From: Caprimulgus europaeus
Lineage: Eukaryota; Chordata; Aves; Caprimulgiformes; Caprimulgidae
Assembly: GCA_907165065.1 (NCBI GenBank)
Contig: OU015524.1
Coordinates: 60,119,295 to 60,183,294, forward strand
Direction: 5' to 3'
Length of the DNA: 64,000 nt
Below the pieces are notes generated by a model. The model was not told where the DNA came from and made no database searches. It was given only the letters and a program-made list of their open reading frames with translations. Shown piece after piece: positions 36,924 to 50,739 of this stretch (its first letter is position 1; each line of letters starts with the position of its first letter). The position numbers and the translations under genes were made by a program.

Positions 36924-38709
36924 AAGAAAACAAATATTCAGGATAATAGGGTAAAAAAGAAAGCAACTGGTCAAGTGAATGTTTGCAATTTAACCTGAAC
37001 TCCTGATCCATGAGAGTATTGGATTTTACCTAATATATTCTTTACCAGTAGAAAAATTCTGTGTTTTTTGTTTTCTTCTGCTTTCCAGTACAGCAGCATT
37101 TTTCACACAGAAACCAATACAGAATCTGAAACAATATCTTGGGGCCATTTTCATACAATTTAGCATCTTGTATTCATGTGCATCAGGGAACAGCTACACT
37201 TTCCATTCACGTTGCTAAGTTATTTGCAGTACATTTGTGGTTGATTTTTCCATTGATGTTAGAGCAGTGTATAATTAGCAGTGAATAACTTATTCCATGA
37301 ATTCAACTTTATTTTCCTCTTTGTGGAATGTCCACAAATAGATAAAAATGTATTTCTTATTCCATTTCACTGTAGAACAAAGAGAAGCTTTCTGTTTTAA
37401 ACTCTGTAGGTTTTGGGCATTGTGCTGCAATTGTTCAGTAAATGAAGTTGGATATTAAACAGGTGTTTGATAGTATGATTTTCAACTAACTGCCATAAAT
37501 TTTTATCATTTAATTCAAAAAGTGTTACAACTTCAGGATGAGCGATTCATCTGATACAAACTGGCATAAACTTGTTGAATGTAAGAGCTTGTTTGTGAGG
37601 CTGAAGAAAGAAAACAGAAGCAGCATATTACATGTAGAGATGTTCTGGACAAAACAGAAAATTATGAAAGTAAAGCCTGCTGGATCCAAAATGCTCACCT
37701 TATTTCTCTGCAAGAAAGGTTTTAGAAATATCCCCCAGCTTCTTTAAAAGAGGTTATGATTTTCTTCTTAATGGAATAACTAGTTCATCAGTTAGGAGTC
37801 TTCACAAAGCCAAAGAGCTCTAATTCATTCAAAAAAGGCAGAAAGAAATACATTATTTCCAAATTTCTTTCCTTTGTTAAGCTACACCAAATCCTATCTT
37901 CAATCATCAGTTTTGCTTTCACATTTGAAAATAAGTTAAACTACATGGAACAATGTCTCATTTCATAGGAAATTTTCACAGCAGGTTTGAAAATGTGTGT
38001 ATCAGTTTAAATATATTCTTTATGATCTACCTCCAAATGTAACTACTGCTTTACTTGAAGATTAATGAAGATGCCTATCTATAACATAATCAGAGAAAGC
38101 AAACTTAATCATTAATACATTTTAACTGCCTTTTAATTTTCCGTCCAGTTGTAGGTATTACCAAGGATATTTAGGTATTCTATGTTTAGCTGGTGGATAT
38201 TATGAGGTAGACTTCTCTTCAGGAGAGTGGAGTGAACAACAGAAGTGTTTATGCTGATAATGGTATACTTACATCAGTTCCTTGTAAGTGACCATGTATG
38301 TGTGGAAAATTACGTTTTAAAACGATAATGGTGTGATACGGGTCACAAAGTATCCACTTAAGAATTTGGAGTACTTATTACAGACAAGCAAACAGCTTGG
38401 ATAAAAACAAAGTGAATGAAGAACATATTGATTTCTGCATTTATCAAGGCTGAAATCCACTCCCTAAAACAACCAAAATATCTCCCTCATTTCCCTCAAA
38501 CTTTCTAAATAAAACTTGCCTTTGAATGAGCTTTGCAAATCAGACTTGCATATCATGAGTAAATGAAAAGTAGGTATACAGTATCAATGCATGACTGACA
38601 GAACCACCAGCAGATCTAATTGCATATGGAACTTGAAGATCTCACTGGAGAGTTCTTCATTGAAAATAATTATGTGCACTCTAGGCTGTAGAGTCTGGAG
38701 ACCTTAAAA

Positions 38710-38776
38710 ATTTTTGTGGTGGTTTTTTTTGGGGTTTTTGTTTTGTTTTGTTTTGTTTTTTAAGAAAAAAAAAAGG
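38710..38776. repeat. T/G tract with (TTTTG)n joined to purine run
   Basis: A stretch of T and G ends in about five TTTTG units (38735-38760) and switches at once to AAGA10GG (38762-38776), followed by GAAA/GAGA-rich sequence to about 38803. Confidence 0.85.
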
Positions 38777-39547
38777 CAAGAAAGAGAGAAAGAGAGTGAG
38801 AGCATTTTCTTGCCAGGCATACTTATCCAAGCTCACAGCTCAAGATTAATCCACAAGGGCATAGAGGCAGAAGATTAAGGAACTAAAGACAGTCTTCATT
38901 CCTTGCTGAATTTTATTTTTACTTTGAAGCTGTTTGAAGGAATATTGCATTCTGTCAAGCACAAGACATTGTTCGTGAAACAGATGTCCAATACATTTGT
39001 ATCATCTGTGTAGTGGCACATACATACAATTGCGCAACAGAAGCTATATTCTCACAGTAGCTGTAGAGAAATTGATCATATGTGAGTAAGACATAAAAAA
39101 ACAAAATCCTATTTGCCTTGTTTTCTAGTAGCACTAGAAATAAGTCTATATTTATACTGAGGAGGGTATGAGAATTTTGACGAAACATAGCATTCACAAG
39201 ACATTATGAAGCAACAAAATAAATTTCCTCATCTAAATTTGAAAGATTCAAGAATCATACAAAGCATAGGCACTCTAAGTACACACTACAAAATAAGAAC
39301 AGAAAACATAATTTAGTAAGTGTTAAAGCTCAGCCTTAAAATATGAGAGGCATTCAGTCAGTCAGTTGTACAGAAGTGTTCTCCAAAAAGACAGTCATAC
39401 AGCCTTACATTGCGCATAAAAAAATTAAATGAATAAAATAAAATATTGATATGTATATATAGACAACTAAAGACAACTAAAGGGTTTAAAGTAGAACACA
39501 ATGTATCAAAGTATTTGCAGCAAACCAAAAATTATTTGCTTAGTTCT

Positions 39548-39961
39548 TGTCTACATTTTGCCTATAGCCTATATCTGGGGCTAAACTCTATAGCAGTTGA
39601 ACTATTACTCAGTGGCACCTCCCAAGCTGAGGAGGGGAATCAGGAAAAGGAGAGAAGACCTCTGGGTTAAAGTGAAAACAGATGTAATACAGCAAAAATA
39701 AACAGCTACACTAAGCCCAGTCCAGGCATGGTGACCCTTGAGAGGAAGGGAAGCAGCAAAGGAGGAAAGCCCTCCACTCTCAATAAACTTCCTACTTTAT
39801 AATGAGCCTGGCACTTATGGCATGGAATATACCTGTTAGCCAGCCTGGGTCAGCTGCCCCAGCTTTTGCCTCTCCTAGCTCAAGCACCTGGTTGACTTGA
39901 AACTGCTAATGGCCCACGTACCATGGTAGGCCTGTGATTCTATCCCAGTAAAACCAGGACA
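39548..39961 (-). mobile_element. Solo LTR, same family as 33113, shortened
   Basis: A 414-bp element with TG...CA ends and an exact 5-bp target-site duplication GTTCT at 39543-39547 and 39962-39966. On the minus strand it starts TGTCCTGGTTTTACTGGGAT, closely like the start of the LTR whose minus-strand end is at 33795. It has a clean TATA box (TTATAAAG, about 39797-39804) in the position expected for the family, then a shortened U3/R/U5. The left end (plus coordinates) differs from the family's usual end, so either this is a divergent subfamily or the ends evolved. It has no internal genes, so it is a solo LTR. Confidence 0.8.
39799..39805 (-). promoter_or_regulatory. LTR TATA box
   Basis: On the minus strand the LTR reads ATTATAAAGTAGG, a good TATA motif in the U3/R position known for this family. 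That it drives transcription today is not shown. Confidence 0.5.
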
Positions 39962-39966
39962 GTTCT

Positions 39967-42900
39967 AATATTACATTGGTGGATTTCCAGTTATCTAAGT
40001 TCTTTTTTTTTTTTTTTCAAACTATTATATGGCTAAATGTACTAAAAAAAATAAACAGCTATTTTTATTTGAAATAAAAAAAACCTGTAATATACAGAAA
40101 ATATCTCATTCACATTGCCAAAAAAAAGATATGAAATAGACTCTGAAGGGAACTAAGACTTAAGAAAAGCAACAGGAGAGAAAAAAATACCATAAATAAT
40201 GCAATAACCTGGACATGTCAGAGAAGGAATAATTTTCTACTCATTTGTGAAATCAAAAATACCAAAGGAAGGCAATGATTCTGGTAATGGAAAATGTACA
40301 AGAAAGATAAGACCCAGATGACTTAAAAGACTATGTCGCTTAAGGTAATTTGCAGCTGTATGATCACAGAAAAGTTACAGAAAAAGATTTCTGGAAAGGG
40401 AACATATACAGAAACATCAAAATGTGTCTTGAGTGTACGTGGGACCAGAAGTCTACCCTGCAGAGTTTTTCAAAATTAATCACAGCAAGACACTGCTGCT
40501 ATGCAAAGTATATTATTCTTGTCCTTACATAGTTCTGTTCTAGGGCAGTTTAGACTTAGTTCTATAATGTCCTAGAACATCGGCGTCACAACTTAACACA
40601 GACCTTCTCAACATAACATGTAAGTGAACCCTTCCTCAAGTGCTTTCTCATTTAAAAACAAAACCAAGGAGAATTTGTAGTTTTCAACTGGAAAGGAGAT
40701 TCAGGGAGGTATTAAACACCTATATGTTTGTCTACATTAGTTTCTTCAACCAAAATGCAGAATATATCTAACCAAGATATAAGACACAAAGGTGAAGTTA
40801 AGACTGACTTGAGTAATAAAAGCTTTTGCTAAACCAGTGGAAACAGAATTTTACCCCATACAGTGCCTGTCCCTCTCTCACAGGACAGTGGCAAGCAGTT
40901 GTTTGAAAAGACCAAATAGCCAAACATTAACTGTTGTGAGAGTAAACCGCGTGTACAACACAAATCCAGGCTCAGTAGCATAGCAGCACTTTTGGTGTAA
41001 AATACTTATGGACAATCTTTTAAGGAAAGCAATACTGTATTTAAGACACTTTGCAATTGTTTTTGGTGGAGGAAACATATAAGGCAGCTGTACTATTTTT
41101 CTACCCCAGATGCTGTAGGTCAAGAACCAAGGAAACCCCTTAGACAAAAAGCATTTATCACTATTATCTGGAATCAAATCAAGAAAATCTCAGAAATTAT
41201 TTCCATTACAAGTACTGCAAAACTTTATAATGGAAAGTGGAAACAGAAGTGAAATTATGGTGATGTATTTGGCATGATATGTATTGGTCTCAACATTAAG
41301 TGTTCTTCCTAACCCTTGAAGCTGCATTGTCAGAGTGCACCCTATCCACGATTGTCCCTGAATCAGAAGCAGGCAGCCAAAAAATGTTTGTCTAGACTCT
41401 GATGAGAATTTTAGTATCTAAAGTAAAAGTAAGAGCATAAAATTATTTCATTGCCTCACATGAACTGAGTACATACCACTGAATTACTAGTGTTTTTATG
41501 TTGGCAGTATTTCTTCTTTGAACCATATACACATATAAATGGCCTTCACAATTCAGAAGATTGATATTTAGGACTTGGAATTTCTCTCCAAGTACATCTG
41601 GCTTGTGCAGTACCATCTCATTTCATCTTCTTTACAACTTCAGGATCTCATGCAATGTTTCTTAATAGCTGTAATAAAGTGGCTCCATGTAAGAAAGTGA
41701 CAAAAGTGCATTCTGCTGGTAAACATAAGGCAACTTTTGCCCGTGTTACCTTTGATGCACTTTGTACACTGAGGAACTGAAAATTTTCTTGATCACATGC
41801 TTTACAGTCTTCTGACAACTTTGAATTTTCATGTCAGACCACAGTAAATAATCCATTATTATGGTTTACAACCCATGTAGGAAGTACTGAAATAAGAAAA
41901 TGTATGTAAGGAACAAAGAAAATGTGCTTCAGTGTGAGTGAAAAATGGTGCAGCAAGTTAAAGACGGACTGATCCAATAGCAGTCAAAATGGTCCTGACC
42001 TAAATATGTAAGATATAAGGTCTGCATTAAGCAGTAAATATTTTATCTCTTATTTCAGGCTTTACACAACCTTTACTACGATTGTGATACAATGTTATTT
42101 CAGTTGGCTTTTTTCCTTGTCTTTTTTTCTTCTGAAAGTAAATGAGTACACTGATATTTAGTTCTAAGGTAGTGCAAATTCTACCCAGTTAACTAAAAGT
42201 AAATAGTTTATCTGGTATTTTTATGGAAGCATGAACGTATGCAAATCCCTTCGGCATTACAAAGACAGGAATGGTTCTAACTCACTTTTTTAAAAGTTCT
42301 GTACATGTAATGGACACACTTACAGACCTAACTTTGATGTCAAAACTTCTGTAGATAGCATCACCTTTTCCTCTTCGGATCTCAAAGACACCTACTCTAC
42401 AAGCTACTTCCTTGATTAGATAGAGCTTTTTGGAAGATTGCTCCATACATGGCCAAAATGTTAGATACAATTTAGGTATCACCAGCTGGCTAAGCTGTTA
42501 GCTCTGTGAATTCTGTTCAAGGGCCTCTTCAAAATATAGTTTTAACCTGCTCTCTGTACTATTCTTAGTTTGCTTAGACATTTTTTAGCTCTTTCCTGCC
42601 TACCTTGTCAATTCATTCACAGTTTTTTCAGAAAAGACTGTCAAACTTATTCACCTGTCAGTAATTAGATTGTCACTTAACAACAACAAGAACAACTAAA
42701 TGGGAGAGAAATAGTTCACCACCAGACAAAAAACTGTAGTCATAGCTATCAGCTGACAATGTTATATTATACAGAAAAAAACCCTGTGCGCAACACAAGG
42801 TTTCCTAAGGATTCCAGCAGCTAGAAACTTAAACTTGTGCCTGCAAATTAAATCTGCAAAAGACAAAGGAAGTCCAGGTTTTATACACTGGCTATGGCAA

Positions 42901-45900
42901 CAAAGTCTTGGACATTTGGCAAATTAATTCTTAATTAAACTATCTAAGGAAGCAGAGACAGGTTTCCTAGGAATGAATTTACTGCTGGGGACTTAAGGTT
43001 ATGTGTCTGAAATTTGGCCATCTCTTTTGTATTGGCACCTTCCTAAATGTCTGAGCACCTGTACACCCAAAAGTGAGACTGGACTTCACTGCCTGTACCA
43101 GATCTTGTACAATTATTCTGATATGTTTCCTCAGCGAGGTAGCAACTCTTTTGAGGTTTTCCCACTTGCATTCTATCTGGATATAAAACACCAGAGTTCA
43201 GAAATCAGGTAGCCATGTGATCTTTTACTTTACAAGGTTTCAAGGGGAAATGTTCGCATTTATTTCAGGGATGCTGGCATTAGGATGTGGGGAAAGGCTT
43301 GAAGGAAACTGACCATTATCACACTGTCCACTGAAAATAAAGTTAACACAAGTACAGACTGAAGATATCTGATCTGAGGAGTTCTAGAGAAGTAATTCTC
43401 CAGGATGATGTGACTGCCTGAATCCCTAAATCTAACTATAGGCTCTAGTTTAGCTCAAACCCTTGATGCCTGTCATTTGTTGTGTTAATAGATCACATTT
43501 GAGATCCACAAAGAGAAACTCAAAGACTGTGAATTTGAGAAGATACAAATATATTTAGTTCTTATCATAATATAACATCAGTAACAGAGCCACCATGGAC
43601 CAAAAATGATAACATTGTCAAAGGTTTTTAATCTACTCCAGGACTGGTATTACCAGACCCGTGTAATACCACTGCAGTGTGTGGGTCATTAGAGAGGTGT
43701 TTGGAAAAGGCAAGTGATACTTTTCACAACAACAATCGTCATGAAGAACTTCCCAAGCTGAATTACTCTCTTAAGTTTTCTAGACGTTTGGCTTGTCAAA
43801 GACCAATTTTCAGTCTAGCATGCCCAGGTATTGAGTCCTGTGGGAAAAGAAAGTATGGAGAACGCTTCCAACTCTGATAAGCCTTTAGGTTCTTGTGGAT
43901 AAATTCTGATATGACTGATAATTCAATATAAAAAATGTATATAGAAAACATATGGAGAGAGAATCTTAAGGCTCTATATGTTTCTGCTGCAGAACGGGAT
44001 GCCAGAGGTAGTTTTCAGTCTAATAATTAGCCTAGATTATAATTTTATCTTTCTAAAAAAAGGAAAGGGATTAGAGAAACAGAGGGAGACTCTATGCAAA
44101 AGTCAGATTTCTCTCACACTGCTAGTTGTAAATGGGCGGTATTCTCCTTCCCAAAACAACTGTGAGTCAGATGTAGGATGACAGGAAGAAACAACAGTAA
44201 AATTGATTAAAGAAACAAAAAGATAATATACAGAGTGATGGAAACAGGAAATTGAAAAACTAAAAAAACCCAACCCCACAACTCTGCTTAGTAATGAACT
44301 AGACACAGCTCTGGCAGAAAGTACTTGATTTCCTAATTCTGTTTTGCATTCAAAACAGTTTCAGAAGAAGAAACTTTCCAAAGCAAGATGCTAGTAAAAA
44401 AAAAAACAAAAAAACAACTGTGTATTTCAGAATTTAGTGATATTTTTTCAGAGTAGTTGCTTGCATATGTGACAGCACCATGCAGGTTGCAAAATACTGA
44501 CCAATTTAAATTACTGCAGATACTCTGTCTCAAAATCTCACATGTTTTCACTAAAGCCAGATTTCAGGAAAACAAGCAACTTGTAATGACATTATCATAT
44601 ATAATTACCATATTCTTATTTATAAAAAAGTTGTTGTCAACCAACAATAGTATAAAATTTATTTTGAAATAAGATTATAATGGACTTTTTAAATAAAAGG
44701 TAGTTGTTGAGGTTTCAGAGGAGTTTATGGACTTGATATGGCTAAGAAAATGTGTATTGAAGAAATCTTCAAAAATAGTCAAATGAAATACATGTTATTA
44801 ATGAAGAAAAAGTTGTGTTTATAAAATAAAAATATTTGGAGAACACATACTTGAAAGCTAATGTTAACTAAGCCTATCATTGCATATGTTTTTAAATATA
44901 TCATCCAATAAGATTATTTCAAAATAGAAATAGTTTGTTTAGCAGAGATTAAAAGGCTTGATAAACCAAAACTAGGGCAAATTCTTCAAAGACAAATAAA
45001 TAATTTTTACTGTCATACAGAAACACACTGTTAAATACTTTTATATGACAAAGTGTTCCACTTTGAATAATTTACTGATTCTTTTAAAAGCTAGAGTACA
45101 CACATGATATTACACTTATTAAACAAAATGTTGAACCTGAAAAGTTAAGCAAATAAAGCAGCACCGATACTTTGGAAACTTTCATCTGTTTAGTCTTCTC
45201 GAAATCCCAGAGAAAAAAATGGTGAGATTTGAGTTTACTGCCATAAGCAACAGAAGGAGGTGTCCCTTAGTTTCAATAGACAAAACCCCACTGACCTCAT
45301 ACCTGAGCTCCATATTCAAATTATTTCCTCTTTAGTATCAACAAAAGAGTTGTTAGTTGTGCCTTTCATCTTATAAGTTAGAAAATAATCCTTTAAGATT
45401 CTGAACAGTACTGAATGCTACTAAGAACCCTGAATTTTCAAAGGAATTGAAGGAAAACGTCAACTTTCAGTATTTATTCCTGAACTAAAAGTGTATGTTA
45501 AAAGTTTAGATTTCTGTACACATAGTCAGAAATAGGTATACATAGTTTATACATTGTGCTTGTACTCACTCAGTGTAGAGGAAAGCCACAGCTGAGTGGC
45601 TTGATTTCCTTCATTTAACAATAACTCCTAAAGACAATTAGAGCATAGCATGCTGAAATATCAACTTGCACCTACCTGAATAGGCACAGCATTTTCATTC
45701 ACTCTCCATGCTGTATCTCACAACCTTTTGAGTGTTCAATGTACATTCTAGTCCATGGAATACAATAAAATTGTGAGATTAAATCTGACAAGTGAGCTAT
45801 TTGTTTCAAGGCAAAAATATCTGCAGACAAAAGTTGTGTTAGGAAAATTATCATGAAGTGAGTTGCAAGTATCTTCTCCATAAATAATACGAAAAGCATC

Positions 45901-47040
45901 CTAAAAAACTGTGAATTTCATAATAGTTGTAGCAAAAATTCCATCTTTTAGGTATTTGTACTTTATGTATTAGGTGTTTATACTTTAATAGTGCTGCATA
46001 AAATAGGACTGATTGCACCTGACACTCACACAGAGTGCCAGGACACTATGCAGTATGTCTTCCTTTAAATTATTTTTAACTATTTCTGTATTACACACAC
46101 ACTTTTAAAGAAATTCCAAGCACTATAGTGAAAGCAAACAGACAGCAACTGGTCTAGGATGTTTTTACGAGTTTAAGTAGAATACACAAAATGCCTGTTC
46201 AAAGATAGAGATATGAAAAATATCTGATCTGGAATTGATTGGTTCAGGACCATTATTTTTAATTTTTAATTTGGAGCTACTATAAGAGATTTAATAAGGC
46301 AAAAACATCTCATGGAGTCATCTATCACTTATCTGTGTTATGTTTTACATAGTGATTGTTTTCAAAGTTTAACTAATCAGTCTCATTCTATCAGCATAAG
46401 GCTTCACTATTAAAATATATAAGTAATATTGACCAGAAACTTTTCAGGAAACTAGTGAAAGCAATAGAGTGTAAGCAATGGAAAGCAGAAATTTGTTTCC
46501 CAACAGGAAATTAGATATCACTGGCTATCGATCATAGGCATAGGAAAGTCAATTGGTGCCTAGTAATTAATAATCTGTGTTTTATGGAAGTGCACTTAAA
46601 GAAAAAGAAGGATTCTACAACCAGATGATTGCAGAATTTAAATAGACAATAAAAATGTGTTTACTAATGCTTGGAACAACCAATATGGGCGATCTATGAT
46701 TTTTGGGTAATGTTAAAACCCTGAACTAATTCCTTAAATTTGAGCTATGAAGGATTAGGGATTAGGAGGAGATTCATAATCAATTTGAAACTAAACTGCA
46801 CATGGAGAATAAGTGATGTTTCTGATACCAGCTATTTCTCATATTTTTCAGTTCAGGGAAAAAAAATAGGCAGTAACTTAAAAAACCCAACCTACCTGAG
46901 CCCAAGACTTTGAGTATGACTCCTCTAGTAGACTAAATATTTGATCTAAAATTGAAATGAATATAAAACTGGAAGGTGTATACATTAAAAGAAAAAAATG
47001 CTCCAGGGTCTTTGACACATCTTCTATGGACCTAAGATTT
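39967..47040. other. Long unique AT-rich stretch, no gene seen
   Basis: About 7 kb with no recognisable exon, RNA gene or mobile element. Open frames do not exceed about 100 codons. Only homopolymers such as T15 at 40003-40017 stand out. Confidence 0.5.
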
Positions 47041-47350
47041 AAAAAGGCCTCTTCCCCAGAGAGAGACTTTTTACCAAGGATTGTAGTGACAGAACAAGGG
47101 ACAATGGTTTTAAAGGGAAAGAGGGTAGTTTCAGGTCGGACCTAAAGAAGACATTTTTTATGATAGGTGTGGTAAGATGCTAAATCAAGTTGCTCATAAA
47201 AGTTGTGGATGCTCTGTCAATGGAAATGTTCAAGGTCAGGTTGGACAGGGCTTTAAGTAACCTGATCTAGTGAAATATATTGCTGCCTATGGCAGGGGGG
47301 CTTGGACTAGATGATCTTTAAAGGTCCTTCCTCACCCAAAACTTTCTATG
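47041..47350 (+). mobile_element. CR1 LINE, old 3' fragment
   Basis: A plus-strand CR1 end, clearly more diverged than the other copies: 'gacagaacaagggacaatggttttaaa' in ORF2, then 'ttggactagatgatctttaaaggtcc' in the 3' UTR, closing with a single TTCTATG. The frame at 46957-47145 overlaps it by chance. The copy is probably one of the oldest insertions here. Confidence 0.9.
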
Positions 47351-50300
47351 CTTTTTTTTGCTGTCATTGATTATTTTTGTGATTTCTTCTCTAATGTGCT
47401 TCTGAAAATATGGATAACAACGTTCACCTAGAATATACATAGTAGGTCTAAACACATTAAAGATCATAAAGAAATTAACTTCAAGGAGAGTGGGGTCATG
47501 TATGTTATACAGTGTTACTATTGTAATGACACTTCATGAAAACTTTTATAGAAATAGATCAAAGGATTCTAGCTATGTAAACAGATAAAAATTATCTGCT
47601 TTTGGATATATGATTGTTTTAGCAGGACTGTCTTATAGCCTGACCCTCTGTTTGAAAAGGGCTTAAACTAAACATGATTTAAATTAAAAACAAACAAACA
47701 AAACCAAAACAGAAAAGGATGAAAGTTCAAGGGCAAGGCATAGCTATGTTGCTGTCTGGAATGATTTACCAATCCCTAGCAGGCTTGCTGCAATGGATAG
47801 ATTTTTCCAACTTTATTCTGGGGCTTTCAACACTCGCCCATCTTCCACATTCGATTGCTTTCTATGAGATGAGGGAGGATGTTTCTGACAACACTTCTTG
47901 ATTTAATTTTGAACTGTTGGGCAACAGCATATCAGCCATAGTGCACCCCTGGTGGATTTGTACAAGCTGGGGGATATAGCAACATCCTATTGGCTTTTTT
48001 GCTATCATAGGCAGAATGCCAGGCACAACAGAGAGAATTAATTATTAACAGCACTGCTATCTTTCTAACGTAGCTTCAAGGCACTATTGTGTTTGCTCTC
48101 ACTGATGGTGATCATTTCTCAACTGTTCCGTGTATAATGAACTGCATATGCCTCTCAGATTTCAGCCCTTAATCTAGCAGGTTGTCTGTTGTAACCACAA
48201 ATCCTGTCATTCCTTCAGTGTGCAGGTATTGGAGTTTGTGATTTAAACTACAAAATTCTCTGGTGTGGTTTACATACAACATTGGACAAATTCATGGAGG
48301 TTGTTGGAAGATTTTATGTTCACACATCCTAAAATAACCAGCTACATTCTCTACTGTAACTAATGCAGAGAAATATGAATACAATCTATGTACTCATTTG
48401 CAGGTGACGACTGTCATTGCTTCAAGAAGGAGATGACAATTCTCTTTTAGTTCTACAAATACTTTAAAAGTTGAATTATTGTGAAGCTCAAGGACATACC
48501 TGAACAACTTTTTTTTTTTTTTTCCATCTGAAAATTGCAATTTCCAATGTCTTCAAAATTCAGCACTGTAATTTTTATTCTCAATCAAGAGCATCTGCTT
48601 AGTGTCCTATATAAACAATTAAAAACTAACAAATCTTTGTCAATATACATTATAGTTTCTGTATGTTGAGGAATGTATATACTGCCAATATTGCACTCCT
48701 AGATCAGTCTATGAGTAAGCTAAGGCAAATTAAGTGTTAAAATTAAGAAACAGATTAGGAAGGAGATTTGAAAAATTACCATAGCATCCACAAACAGTAG
48801 AGTTCTTTCACTAAAAAAATATATATACTGAACCAAAGGAAAATTAGGTTAAAGTTATTATTTTACTAAATAAAAAGTTATTAATGTCGTCAAATAGGAA
48901 AGACAAGGGCAAACAATTGCTTTTTAAGTGTCCAAAGTAATTACCAATGGATGGTTTTCACTTTATCTAATATGAAGAGTCTAAGCCAACGCTCATTCAA
49001 AAATTGAGAGCTGTGTAGAAAACTCAGAAGGTAAAATTTTCAAAACATGAGTAGGCAAGTCTCTCTGAAGAGAAAATATTGCTTAACATAAAATGGATTT
49101 TTTTTATTTGAGAATTTCAGTAGGATTAATTTAATTTCTGTTTACACTTAAAATTTCTTTATTTATTGGTTTATTTAATATATATGTATCCTTAAAATAT
49201 GATTATTCAAATAATACTGAAATTATTGTAAAACAAAATAATGCTGAAGCATGAGATGGAACTTTATCATGTGGTTTTATACTTCACTCACTTGCCTATC
49301 CCTGTTTTCATGGAACAATCCCCACAGAGCAATACAGAAATAAGTGAAATGTGTGAAATACTATACTTTCTCAAATGTCCATACAGAAAGAAATGGAAAT
49401 TGTAATTATTCAGTGTGTTAAGTAACATCTTTTTAATGTCTAACATTTATTTTGAATGTTAGAATCCAGTTATCAAGTAATAACAAAGCCCCTTACAGTA
49501 CAATCTTTCAGCACAGGGGGATTACGTAGCTAGTTTCCACCCATTATTTGTACATTTCCAAGGTATTTAGTACAAGAAAATAATTAGGGAGAAATATAGG
49601 AGAATAGAAAATAGTTTTGTCAGAAATGTATACGAATGCATCATGATATCAGAGAGCAAAGAAGACCATATTTAAAAAAAAAAAAGGGCAAAGCATTTAA
49701 CCAAAAGAAAACTTTATCTGCAAGAAAATGAAATTGAAACAGGAGTAAGACAGTTGAATACCTCAGTTATATATGACCCTGTTAAAGATGATCAGAATGG
49801 GCACCTGAAATAAATGTCAATATGATCCAAAACACCCCCAAGGGATACCAGAACTAAGACAAGTGACAAGCTAGTGTGTCTGCCCTATAAAACCGATGTT
49901 GTTGTTGCTACTGCTAGAGATAATGTCACCCAGGACACAGAAATTCTTCTCAAACAAGGAATAAACACATGCTCACACAGACAAAACCATATAATCACAT
50001 TGCTTTTTAGGCTTTAAAATGAGAAGATAACCATACACATAAGGTTGCACACAAAACATCAAACTTATTTTATACCTATGAGAAGGAGAGAAGGGCAAAC
50101 AAATGAAGCAGTTTACAAGAAAGAGTAACCAAAACAGTATACTACATTCTATAGATGAGGGTATAAACCAATAAGAATTACATATGGTGTGGATCTAAGT
50201 GGATAGAAACTTCTGAGAGCTGCAAGAAAATAGATTCCTAATTATTAGCAAGAACAAACTTAATTACCTACAGACCAAGCAACAAAGAATTACAGATCTA

Positions 50301-50739
50301 TCTCCATTTTAGCCTCTACATACCAAATTATAAAGCACTTGGGCCATTAAAAGAACTATTGTTGTCTGAGTTGTTTTTTTTTTTTTTCAATAATGTTCCC
50401 TAAATAATATAATTTTGTGGCTTGGTGCCATAGTAATATCTCAAAACCAAACAACAAAAATAGTATCCATCTTACTGTGCAAAAAAAAAAAAAAAAACAA
50501 TTGGATTTTAGTTTATAATAATGAACTATCAAATAAAGTATTTCAACCTCTATATATTTGTACACCTACAGTTCAGAATGTCTACTAAACTTTGCTACAT
50601 ATGATTCTAGAACATAAAAACCTCTATTTTCAAACAGGTATATTATTTAGCTAAAATCCTTTTGCTAAATTAAAATGTCACCTGGGACAAGGGCTTAAAC
50701 CAAAGTTTGGATGACTAAATATCCCATAAAGGAAATGGT
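47351..50739. other. Unique AT-rich DNA, no gene seen
   Basis: About 3.4 kb with no recognisable gene or element. Homopolymers occur at 48509-48523 (T15), 50374-50387 (T14) and 50481-50497 (A17). Confidence 0.5.

Larger units (their letters stand above)
34798..39547. other. Unique DNA with homopolymer tracts, no gene seen
   Basis: About 4.7 kb. The first 700 bp are GC-richer (separate entry); the rest is AT-rich. It holds T31 (36686-36716), a C12-T20 junction (36892-36923) and a TTTTG microsatellite (38735-38760). The open frames at 35617-35973 and 37525-37747 have no recognisable family. Confidence 0.5.
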
